Source: Beaufortia kweichowensis
Taxonomy: Eukaryota; Chordata; Actinopteri; Cypriniformes; Gastromyzontidae
Assembly: GCA_019155185.1 (NCBI GenBank)
Contig: CM032815.1
Coordinates: 11,316,253-11,380,252 of the forward strand
Direction of reading: 5' to 3'
DNA: 64,000 nucleotides
Below, one piece after another: positions 1 through 12,100 of the stretch (position 1 is the first letter of the stretch; the number at the start of each line of letters is the position of its first letter). The notes under the pieces are model-generated. The model ran no database searches and was not told the DNA's origin. It was given only the letters and a program-made list of their open reading frames with translations. Position numbers and translations under genes: made by a program.

Positions 1-336
1 GAAGAAAGTGTAACTTTACCTCCATCCTGAAGCTTTCACTAGAGGCCGATACACGATGGCATTATGGGCAAACCGAATCAACCAAAGACATACAAACAGA
101 GAAGACTACAAGCTGACATAACATACATGCTGAAAACACTGCAGGTATAAAGGAAACAAATAGGCTCTTGATTTAACTGTACATCAGTAGGAACTGCTGT
201 ATTTATACTGCATATGTATTTAACAAATAACATGCAAGTGTTCAGTATGGCATCTGCTTTGTCTGTGGTTCCATCTGACACGCCAACACATATTCAGAGA
301 TTCAGTGTGACATGGGGAAGGTCCACGAGTTTTGCG
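1..336 (-). other. tjp2: tjp2 3' untranslated region, running off the left edge
   Basis: Sequence directly downstream of the TAA at 339-337. On the minus strand I see no AATAAA or ATTAAA in this stretch, so the 3' UTR probably continues beyond the window. Short ORFs read on the plus strand here are antisense shadows of the last coding exon. Confidence 0.6.
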
Positions 337-2051
337 TTACAGTTCAGTGTCGTTATATTTCTGGGGGTTGTAGTAGCCTTTGCGGGTTTTATCAGCCAAC
401 TGGCGTCGATATACTTCCTCGTCGTCATCTTCAGCACGGTACTGGGTGCGGCTCTCTGAATATGATGGTTTGGAGGCGGAGCTCAGGGATTCTGAGTTTG
501 AGTCTTTACTGATGAGATGAAAGAAAATGGCGCATTTACAACAGTTGATACAATTATAAACGTGTTGGAGAGAATGTTGGAAAACAACTTACCCAATAGG
601 TTGGGGCCTGTTCTGGTTGGGTTTTAGTTTGTTGGGAACCGCGTAGATATCCGGATGTTTTTGAGAGATCTCGAGCTGTTATCCAAAAAAAGTTTATATT
701 AAAGTTTATTTAAAGCTTACAAAAATGTAGTTGTTTTAAAGTTTCAAAAAATTCCTTTAGACTATTCTTGCTTCAATTTTCTTTATCAAACTAATTAAGA
801 AATGTACAGGTCATATTTCATGCCCAAAAATGGCATTTAATTTCCTAAATAAACTAAATTAAAAAAAAAGCTTAGTACATTATTTTTTCCATGACTGCTT
901 TTTTTACTAAATCAAAATAAATGTATGACTGCAACTGTACTTGACAAAAATATTCACAATTTTTTGTAAAAAATTCTGTGCCACAGTCATGAAAAATATT
1001 TGTAAAGGCAATAAAATAGGCGGTATTTTTTGTGAAACGTTATGTAAGATAATTGTGTTTTAAATGAAACACAAACCCGTGCTTGTTCAGCCTCCTGTAG
1101 CTCAAGCATCCTTTTAGCTCGGGCCAGGTGATCCATCTTCTCAAAGGCCTTCACCTTTCCCAGAAAAGAGCGATTGGCCGGGTCATCGGCGGGGTTGTCG
1201 GAGGACGTGTCATCGACAGGTCCTGCCCGGATAGTAAAGCTGGGCTTCTGAGCAACAGGCGGTGGAAGAGGTCTGGTGCTCACGGGCACGTCACTGCTGA
1301 CTGTACTGCTGGAACGAGAGTCAAAACTTCTGGAGTCGGCGGCACGTGAAGTCGACCTGACCTGCGGTGAAGGGAGGGGTTTGATTCTTAGTTCAGTAAT
1401 GGGTTCACAGAATACTACAGAGAAAAAGAGAAGTTAGGACAGCTTACTTTAGGAGGCTCTGGCACAAATGATGGCGGTGGACTCGGGTCTTGTAGGACCT
1501 CTCTGCTTCCTGCTTTCTTGATACGAACTTGAGGAACAGGCAGGGTTCTCTGCGTGGGTGAAAAAAGTGTTAACAAAAAAGTCCACATACAAGAAAAAAA
1601 AAAAAATCAAAGGTTAAGTCAAACCCCAATGCTAAAAAAAGTATGTTTTAAGCTTGGCCTGTAGGGGGCAGTGTGCACAACATTTGATCTGAGATTACAT
1701 TATGTCACTGATCAAATTGGTGGGTTGGGCCTTATAAAATAAATTCTAAGCAATTATAAACAATACACAGGATATAATTATGCAAGATGTGACAGTTAAA
1801 GCTTATAGACAAAATACAGGTAAACTAACCTCCTCACTAACAGGCTCAGATGAGCGACTGATGGCTGACGTCGGCTGCGGCTCGTCAGTGGACTCGTCAA
1901 GCTCATTATCTGTGTAAGCTCCGCCCTCATCGGCTGTGTCATCATAATCACTGGTGAGGCGGCTGTCCATGCTCAGGTAGTCTGCGCTCATTGCCGACAG
2001 GTATGACATACGGTCGTCGTGAAGATCCAGGTCCTCCTCCGGTCCATCAAG
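337..2051 (-). CDS. tjp2: tjp2 C-terminal exons: acidic region, proline-rich tail and PDZ ligand
   Basis: Five exons (2051-1830, 1549-1448, 1361-1077, 675-593, 508-337). The first holds the conserved acidic stretch with [10 protein letters not shown] and Y-L-S and [11 protein letters not shown] motifs that follow the GUK domain in ZO proteins. The next are Pro/Ser rich, then come [26 protein letters not shown] and [12 protein letters not shown] before the TAA. T-E-L at the C-terminus is the class I PDZ-binding motif typical of ZO-2. Exon 1361-1077 ends at a GTTTGT donor, weaker than the usual GTRAGT; exons 1830-2051, 1448-1549 and 1077-1361 are all multiples of three and could be skipped without a frame change. 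Confidence 0.95.
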
Positions 2052-5000
2052 CTGAAACAGCACGATTGAATTCATTTCACATAAATTTCTGACAATATGT
2101 TAAAATGACACAAAAATTGAAATCAATGCTTACTTTGTTCTCACAGACCCAGACGGCTTTGTCTTGTTGTTCTCGTATGCTGTCCTTCAGGCTTCCGAAC
2201 CAGGCGTCGTGTGCCGAGTTCAGATCAATCGTAGCTGGAAACAAAAAGATTTTTTGTTGAAGATATAAATAAAAACTTTATACTGACATGATCTGACTAA
2301 ATCTACAAGATTAAATGGTTAGACACTTTTTTAGACACTAAATTTGGAACCCATGACCCTGAACGCACTCATCATCAGACTAACCTGTGAAAAGGTGCTG
2401 GCAGTTTTTCCGCAGTTTAACCGCTTGCTCATAAAGCTTGCGTGAACTGCGGTTGGATCCCGGAACCAGGCGGTTTCGCATGGTCTTTACCCCCTGTTTG
2501 CTGTCCGGGTTCATGAAGACGACGATCGGATACCACTGGGTGTAATTCAGGGTGTCGACAGCCTTGGGCGTGACGTCGAGAAGAGCGTGCCGATCCTGGG
2601 AACAAGAAAAGAAAATGACTGGTTAATAAACAAACCTGTTAGATGAGAAGAATGTAAGTGTGGGGTATTTACCTGGTCAATAATCTGACGGATAGTGTTG
2701 AGTCTGACCACGCCGGATGATTTCTCTGTGCCTGCATCTTTAGGTTCAGTTCCTGTCAGGATAAGAATATGGAGATGTTAATACATGCACGCTTTACACG
2801 ATTACATTTAAAAGAGGAAGTGAGTGTTGGTGATGAATAGCTTACTTGCTATAACAAACTCATCTGGAAGTTCACTGGCAAGTTTGTCATTGGCAGCATC
2901 CGCTATTGGACCGAATATCACGAGGGGTCGTCTAAACCCAGCTGGTGAGAGAAAAAGAAAGAAACAAATGATTTTAAATTATATTTTTATTATATTCAAT
3001 ATTTTAACTAAATATTATACATTAGGAAATTGCCTTAGAATATTTAAATGTATAAACAAAACTTATGTGGGCCACAAAAATGGTGCTAAAATATTGCAAA
3101 ACAAAAACAATATTATTATTGTTATTTGGTAAAAAGATTAAATGCAAATAAAACAACCCTACAAGCAACCCTATTATTTAAAAAAATATTGGCATTAAAA
3201 TATATTTTTTAATAAAAAAAGTTATTTATTTTTTATAAAAGTTTTTAAATTAAATATTCAAAAATATGAATATTTAAAACTTGTTTTTTACTTTATAATC
3301 TTATAATATAATATTATAATAATCTATTAATATATAATGTCATAATATAATATACACTGTTTACAGTAAAACACAGTGTAAATAAAAAGTAAAGACATTA
3401 AGGTAAAGAAGGTAAAGAAATGAAAGATCACAGTATGTAACGTAATGGACAATATCCGTACCTTCTCGCAGCACAACTCTCTCATACGCAGGGAAGCGTG
3501 TGCTGACTGGCGTAGCGCTTAGATCCTCTCTGCTCTTGCGAAGATCTTTTTTCTTGGCTGCCCTTTGACCCCGCAGTCTCCAAAAGTCACCTCTGTCATT
3601 GCCTGCCCCTTTCTGTGCGTTCTGAACGTTTGCCATCTGCTCCGCTCTGATAGTGTGCACATACGTAACAAAATCAGAACCAAACATTGAATTGTAAATC
3701 ACACATCCACACCATCTCACAATCTTCTCACCTGCTTTTGCTGGGTACGACGCCCTTCTCCAGCAGCTGGTTGTCTTTGTCCATGCGAATGGCGAGGTAG
3801 TTGCCCAGTTTTCCGTCATAGAGGGTGTCCACCACTTTAAATATCTCACCTCTTGAGAAGGTCAGGCTCTGAGGAAGCTCCTTCTCATATTCAAAATGAG
3901 TTCTGATGAAGAAGTTATCTCCCCGCCCGGATGCCAGGATGTCTTTATAAACTACGAAAACACAGTGAGCTTATTTGCATGTGAAACTCCTCATAAAAGA
4001 TCACCAGACCTGTAACCTCGAAATGTTTTAAAGTACCATCAGGTTTGCTTTGAGCCAAGATGGTCACATCTTCTCCTTTGGGAATCTCCAGTAAATACAG
4101 TACTGCATCTTCCCGGATCATGCCTCTGAAATCTGTATTATTCACCTGCAGGACAAAACACATTTGACATGATCAACTGATGAAAATTCTGAGAAATGCA
4201 CAACAGACAAAGGCACATAATATTTAAATAATGCACTTGAGATGTTTGTAGCACCTTCATGATCTGGTCTCCAATGCGCAGTCCTTCAATCTCAGCTGGA
4301 CTGTCCTCTTGAACGCCTGCGATAAAAATGCCCACGTCATTTCCACCAGCGAGACGCAGGCCAACGCTGTCGCCCTTCTGGAAGCGCACCATCACAGTGT
4401 TGAGGCTGTAGGACAATATATATACACAGTTCTTGATTATCCAACCATGTGCTAAAAGGGGTATTATGACCACAAATGATACAGTGCATTATCACAATAG
4501 TGTATAACTATAAACACAAGTTTTTTGTTTGATTCGTATTATAGCACCCCCTCCGAAAGTGGGGGCTAATATTTGATAGGGTGCTTTCTGCTATTAATTT
4601 AATTGTCTAAGATTCATTTTTTAGCATTTGCATGAGCATGTTAAACAATGAAATCAATATTATCAATCGGGCTGTAAAAACGATTAATTGCGATTAATCG
4701 CATATAATCGCATATAATCGAAAACATATAAACATTTATTAATTTTATATTTTTCTTAAATATATGCATGCATGTGTATGAGTTTATAAATACAAAATTA
4801 TTATGTACACTACACAGACATATATTATTTAAACACAAACATTTATTCTGGATGCGATTAATCGCAAATAATCGATTTGACAGCCTATTAATATTATATA
4901 AAAATAACACTATTTTACAGTTTACATAACCTTTTTGTAATTCAAAACAAAATAATCACACCAACAACATTTTAAGGATTAATGTACAGTGGAACAAAGA

Positions 5001-8000
5001 CTTCCTTTAAAGTGCAGAAGCTTTTTGATTTAGACTAAAATAAGATTTCAGAAGTCAATATTTAATGTAGTACAAACCCATATATTTCCAGGTCTTCTGG
5101 GCTGGGTTGCAGTGGGACCTTTGGCAGAGTTTTGGCTTTAACTGGAACACTTACTTTTGGAGCAGCATTTACCACTGGTGCTGTTTTACAAACACAAAAT
5201 GCAAGTTTAAATCAACTGTACCTGCTTTGACATGATAAAATTGATGACCATCTTTTGTTTCAACAGTCTTTTGTTTCTTTTTCATTACAAATTTTAAAAC
5301 CAATGTAATTAAATGTCCCAGATTTCAGTGCCGTGTGGTGTTTTTATGAGTACCTGGTGACTCACTACGAGGCTCCTCCTCTACAGGTTGGGGCGGCTGC
5401 TCCGCTGGTGCTGCTCGGAAAGGAGTCGGCATGGCTCCCATTTTAGCCAGTCGATTCGGAGGTTCATCCCTAACAACAAAATGTTTAATCTGTTACATCT
5501 TAAACACAGCTTGTATGAAACGGTACTACATTTCAGTTAAATAAATATGTAGTTAAAAATTCGCTGTAAATCAGTTAATTAATTCAAGTTAGTGCAAATT
5601 TGTGTTTTTAAGTGGTAACACTTTACAGTAAGGTTACATTCATCAACATTTGTTTAATGCATTAGCTAACAATAGAGCAACATTTTTTACAGCATTTATT
5701 AGTCTGTTAACGTTAGAAAATACTAATACAATCGTTTATTATTCATTCATGTTAGTTCGTTTCGAAATATGTAATGTTAAAAGATATGTTTGATTGTAAA
5801 ATGTTAGTAAATATTAGAAAAATGCTTTAGATGTATTGTTTAATTTGTAGTTCATGTTACTAACGTTGATAAATACAACCTTTGTGTAAACTGTTACCGC
5901 AAGTTACATATTTCATAAAATGTATAGCTAAATAATCAGCAATAATTTGCTGATACAGTAACTTCAGCACATGCTGGTGTCAGTATTACCTGTTTTTGTC
6001 TGGTAACCTCTCGTTGGATGAGTGTGAGGAGAGGTCCGAGTGATGGATCCGCCTCTCATCCTGAGGAGAGTATGAACGGTATGACTCGATCTCTGAGATA
6101 TCTGCAGCACACGAGTACACAAACAATACATGTGATCATCACAAAGTCTGAGGGTGAAAAATATAAACACACAGGTTTTATAGTCACAATACAGGAGGAA
6201 ACGCTGATGCTTAAACCATTGAAATTACTAGTTACACCTCCAATATTCGAAGTGGCATTTTAGTGAATTTATCAACCAATGTGAGACCTATCGGGGAACA
6301 TATCGGCTACTCCTTTACATTTTTAATTTGAACTGGGTAAAACAATACGAATTTCATGAAATCCATACAAAAAGTTCTTTATTGGTCACTATCAAAGAGC
6401 TCATCCAATGGGATCAGGTCTCTCCTTCAGTTTAAACCTACAGCATCTGTCTATCGGTTTCATGGGCTGCCATGAAAAAAAATCATCAGTCTAATTACTT
6501 AGAAAGTAATGTTACACCTAACTTCACATTCATAACCGTGTGTTAGTTACAAAAATGCACTCACCATCTATTTCAGAGTCGCTGTCAACCATAGGAGGGA
6601 CTCTGATCAGCACTTGACTGTAATCCCTCTGGACCATCAGCTGCAGCTTTCCACGTGACTTCTCGATCAGCTTTCCAGCATCGCCGAGGGAAAGATTCTC
6701 TGTCACTGTACCATTAATCTAAGACAAAAGTTAACAAATATTCATACTTTACAAGTAACAACGAGTACACCAAACAGCAATAAACATCTGAAAGACTTAA
6801 AATGAATGCAAATATGGCAAATCTGATTTGAAACATTTGAAATTCGCAGGCATACCTTCAGAATAATGTCACCTTCGTTTAGTTTGCCCTCTTTGGATGC
6901 CAGACCAGTACTTGTCATCTCTTTGATGAACAACTGACTGCCAAGACGAAGGCCGTATTCTGAACAAATATGGGAAAACAGAATCTTAGAGGTTCACCAA
7001 TTCATTAAGTGTCATATTCCAGAGCTGTTAGACATGCATCTACCATCATTAGGGCGGTTCTTCAGAAGAGTAACACTGAGGGGCTTTTCCAAAGGTTCAT
7101 GCCGCTGTGGTGGGGTGGGTGATGGCATGTGGTCCAATCGATCTCGACTGTTACTCCTCTTGATTGCGTCATCCTGTCTGGGATCATACCTCCTGCGGTC
7201 CTGATCGCTGGCCAAATTCTCTCTGCTATAGCGACAAGCTGGTTCCGGCCTGTACTGCATATCTGGACTGTGCGATCGGTCCAACGTACGATCGCTGCGG
7301 TATCGCCTGTCTGGATTCGGGTCCCTATCCAGATTGTGTTCACTACGATAACGCCGATCGGGACTGTAGTCGCGGTCCAGGGTCCGTTCGCTTCGGTAAC
7401 GTCGCTCTGGACTGTGGTTGCGATCAAGGGTGTGCTCGCTTCGATAACGGCGATCTGGGCTACGCTCGTGGTCCAGCGTTCGTCCGCGGCTGCCGTCTCG
7501 TCTGTACTGTCTGTCAGGACTCACGGCTTGTTCTATGGACCTCCCTCGACTGCGATCATAGTCACGGTCGTGTTCGTCCGGATAGCCTCCTCGTCCTCGT
7601 TCTAGACTGGCATCGCGATCGGGGTAGCTGCGTCCACTGTAGACGCTGTGGCGGTCCTGCTCGTAGTCGTCATTGTAGTCGCCGCTAAAGACGCGGTCGT
7701 CTGGTGGTGAGCCGTGTTTAAGCAGGCCGACTGGAATTTTTCTTGCCCTCTTTACTGTCTGGATGGCAGGCACAGAAACATTGAAATCGTAGTGAAATTA
7801 ATAGGTGAAATGAAACTTTGATGCTCGTTATCTCAGAATTAGATTTTCAGACTTTAGCCTGGTTTTCACAGACAGCGTCACAAATATATTCGCAAATGTA
7901 ATGACTGTTTTTAAACAATTTACTATTATGCCATTGGTGGGACAAAATGTTATCCTATTTCAAAACCACCAGCACAGGTTGAGGCCAATTTGAATTGGGC

Positions 8001-9044
8001 TAATTGTAAGTGTGCACACTTGGCATGTTTGGTTCGAATAAAATGAATTCTGGTGTGACTGCTCTGTTAGTGTGAAATCACATGATTTGACATCATATAG
8101 TGTTTATCAGAAATTTGTGTGTATTACGGAGAAATCCTTGTGCTTTTTTATCTGCTTTAAACATTTAATCTTCTTGGCTAAAAATATCACCATATGTACA
8201 CTCAACGAGCCTGTTTAGCCCAGCACACAGCATTGGTTTGGATAATAAGCTGGGGATAATCACCCACATCACCTTTAAAGACTGAAAAATGTTACACTCA
8301 CAATTTTGGCTACTTTGCCACACTTGCGGAGAGTCTGCACTGCGAAGGAGTGTGGGACGCCATCCATGGGCACGGTGTTCACCTGGATCACTCTATCATT
8401 TTCACTGCACAGAAACATCCAGAACAGTAAACTTTCTGGTATTGTTACCGACTGACATTTTGGTACCCTGACCACCATGCAACAGTGTTTATACTTTTAC
8501 AACAAATCTGTTACAAACAGTGGTGGTGTAAAGTTGCATAACTCACAAGAGCAAGCCGTCTGCAGGACCCCCCTGCAGCACATCAGACACAACGATTGAC
8601 ATTTCACCGTTGTCTTCGTTTGGGTTGTCCCGCCCACCGGACACAGCAATGCCAAACCCCATCTTGGTGTCCTAAATCAAAACAAGGAATCCATTTAAAA
8701 TCTTTTGATGACCCTAGTAGCCATTTAATAACAACATTAAAACATTTTAATGTTTTATGTAGATGAATTATCAATTAAAAAGACTCTGATTAACTATTCC
8801 CTGCATTTGGATATCACTTTTTGGCAATTATATAAACAATGATTTATTATTATTATTACAGCAAGCTGTAATGTTGTTTTGTGTACTGTGAGAGAGCAGC
8901 AATACAATAGATGTTTATAATCGTGCACCTGTCTCAGTGGATATAAGATTACTGAATATTTCTGATGTTCCCTCCCCTTCACACTAAAAATTTTTAACAG
9001 ATCAGCTGTCTGTGTGTACAGCTTTAGTGTCTCTCGACCAGATG

Positions 9045-9125
<81 letters not shown>

Positions 9126-12100
9126 AAGATACACAAGAGATTTTTCATCCACCAGTTAAAAATCGTAAACACCAACAGCATGGGGGCAAAGTAAAAGGCA
9201 CAAAAACACAATTGTTTTGCATGTTTCTGTGATGGGTAGTGTTTCTCCATGTTATCTTCTCCATGTATATCTAACATATAAAATAAAAAATATAATTTAT
9301 TTGATAGCCAGGGACAAACAGATTTGGCTCACTTCATCATATGAAAGGCCCTCATCTGATCTTAATTGGTTACAAAAGTAACAGCGTACAACTCTCTCGA
9401 AGATCAGCGATACATGCTAAAATTTAGTGTTTGTTCTCTAAACCTCACTGTGAGCAATTACAGTAATAGCAAACACACCAAAAGACATCATCCCAGAATA
9501 GTTTCCATCAGATTCATGAATCACACACAACTGTAAGATGCATTAGCTATGTAGATGTACTCACCCGCTGTAGGGTCACAGTGTACTGCTCCCACACAGT
9601 CTCCTCCATTACTGGGCTCTGAAACGGTATGAACACGCTGATATGTAAGACAATGAAAGACGGTATCAAGTTGCAGCAGATATCAGTGAACTATCAGGTG
9701 AAATCTGCAGCGTGGTGCTGGCACAGTGAAAAACTATATGGCTGTTTCTCATACAGGGTAAACTGAATGTTGAATAAAGACTGAACTAAAAATCTACATA
9801 GAAATAGAATGTACATAGAAATAACGGTTATTTCTATATAAGCTTATCATAATAGAATATTTATTAATCATTTGAAGTAAGAGTTGTACCATAATACATG
9901 CATTTTCTAGACTGATGTATTGTTTTTATCTTTTTTTTACCATCATCGCAACACCTGCTCTACATATCTTTCTGACGCCCCCCAAAGTTAGAAAAAAAGA
10001 GTTTTTAATGAATCCTTAAAAACAAAAAAGTTATCTTAAAATTGAATTCAGGTATTGCAAAGAGGCTGTTTAATAAACAAAGGTCAGCAAACTCAAGAAC
10101 TGTGCATCAATTTACATTAAATCAGGGTCTTAAATAGACATAAGCACTAAATTATGAATGCCACTTAAAAGCTTTTGAATCATTTGATTTTTCATACACA
10201 CTGACACAAGAAACTGTATCTCATGTATATTATGAATCATATTTTCAAAAACAATGCATTACATCTTTCAAGTTGTATTTTCGGGAGCATTACAAATATG
10301 GTCTTAATACTCAGCTCGTGCGATTTACTGTCCTGTAAAAAACCTCTAGTTACCTCTTCACACACAGACACACACACAGTGATTATGATTGCTGCTCCTT
10401 AATCTTCTCAAACGAATATGCACTCAACTACTGCCCTAAATACATTTCAATCTAGAATCCACAATCTAGTGCATGTACATAAATCAGCACACAATATAAC
10501 ACGCTCAAGGATTGTTGCCTCCAAGCCATTTTCTAAACTATCCTCAGTCCTTTGAGTCTAAAAATTGTGTAGTTTGGCTCCAAAGTATAATAATAAATAG
10601 TGTATTGCAATGCAATATTGCAATTGCAATGCATCAGATCGACTGTGCAAATTTAATGAACTGATCAAATATTTTACGAGTGCTTTTATTAGATATTTGT
10701 TTGATTACTGACCTCTTCACATACTGTATGAAACTGTCTTTACAATTACAAGACAACTTTCAGCATATTTAATAAAATATATAATTAAATTATCTGCATT
10801 AATTTAATCAAACCAAACATAGATACGTTTTTACAAAGCATCAGTGCATGATCACAGAATTCAAACAGAATTGAAGTCACCATACCAATATCTGCATCAC
10901 TACTACACCATCCTGTTTGCATATCAGTCAAAAAATCTAATCATTAACCTTCACGGAGTGCAGTTGAAAATGAGACATTTGACCAAGTAAAACGGTCCTA
11001 GATAAACAAATTAAACAAAACTGTTATACAGTGCAAGAGGTTAACAGGTGAAGCTGTGCGCTTACGATGCCCTGGAGGATGCGAATGGCCTTAATGGTGT
11101 GCGCCCATTTCCTGTGCAGCGAGAGGACGGTCTTCATATTGTCACCTCTACCGTGAACACAATGTCTCTGGTCCAAAGCGCATCACCCTCCAGCACAATG
11201 CATCTGTTTGCCTTTGACGTAAGACTGATGCCGCTGGCCTACATACTTCACAAATCCCACTGTCCACGCCGACCCGTGGCAGCATTGCCACAATTAAAGA
11301 TCTCTACTGCTGTGGTATTAAATTAAAATTTCATTGAAATTCATCAAATAGTACAGTTGTATCTGGGTTGACATCAAAAGCAGAAAGGCAAGCTGAACCT
11401 TTGCAGTGCTGTAGGATCGGGATCGTTTTCTGCATATAGAGATATTGGATGTGCAAATTTCATTACTTTTAATTATAATTTAGAGGGATTATGGGGTTTG
11501 GAGCACCAAAAGCACTGTTTTTGATAAGAGGAATGTCACATAGAAGAAGAATATACTTTAGTAATACTTTATAATACAGCTGTGCACCAGTGTGCGGTAT
11601 TTAATCAAATCACATAATGGTTCATGATTTATAACGGCTTTTCACCTCAGTCTCAAATCTAAAACGGGATTAAAACGTGGCGTATGAGCTGCCCTCATTT
11701 CTCATCACTGCGGTAACCAGAAGGGATTACCGGAAAACGATGTCAAAGAATTGATTTCTCACTGTAACTCAGCATGTACTACTGTGATCTACATTAGCAG
11801 GTCTCTGAGTTAAGGGGCATTCTTAGTACAACACCACAGCAACAATTTTCGATCGAGTAAGGACATGGTAAGGGATCAGAGACTAATTTGGTCTGGTCAT
11901 CCTTTAAGGATCATTCTGAAAGTAATAGAAATACTTCAGATCTCTCTCACATCACATGACCAAAACCTTAAGTACTAATTGAAAAAGCTGTAATAAAGCA
12001 TTTATGGATTAAGACCATAACTCCTATCTGGAGTCGACAACATAGCTAATTATCCATTTGAGCCCTAAAGGGATAGTTTACCTGAAAATAAAAATGATGT

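Noticed and set aside
7129..7688. Long plus-strand ORFs over the tjp2 linker exon
   Set aside because: They are antisense shadows of a clear coding exon; no splice or promoter context.
9002..9277. Poly-Ser/Leu and poly-Arg/Glu ORFs on both strands
   Set aside because: They come from the GA microsatellite.
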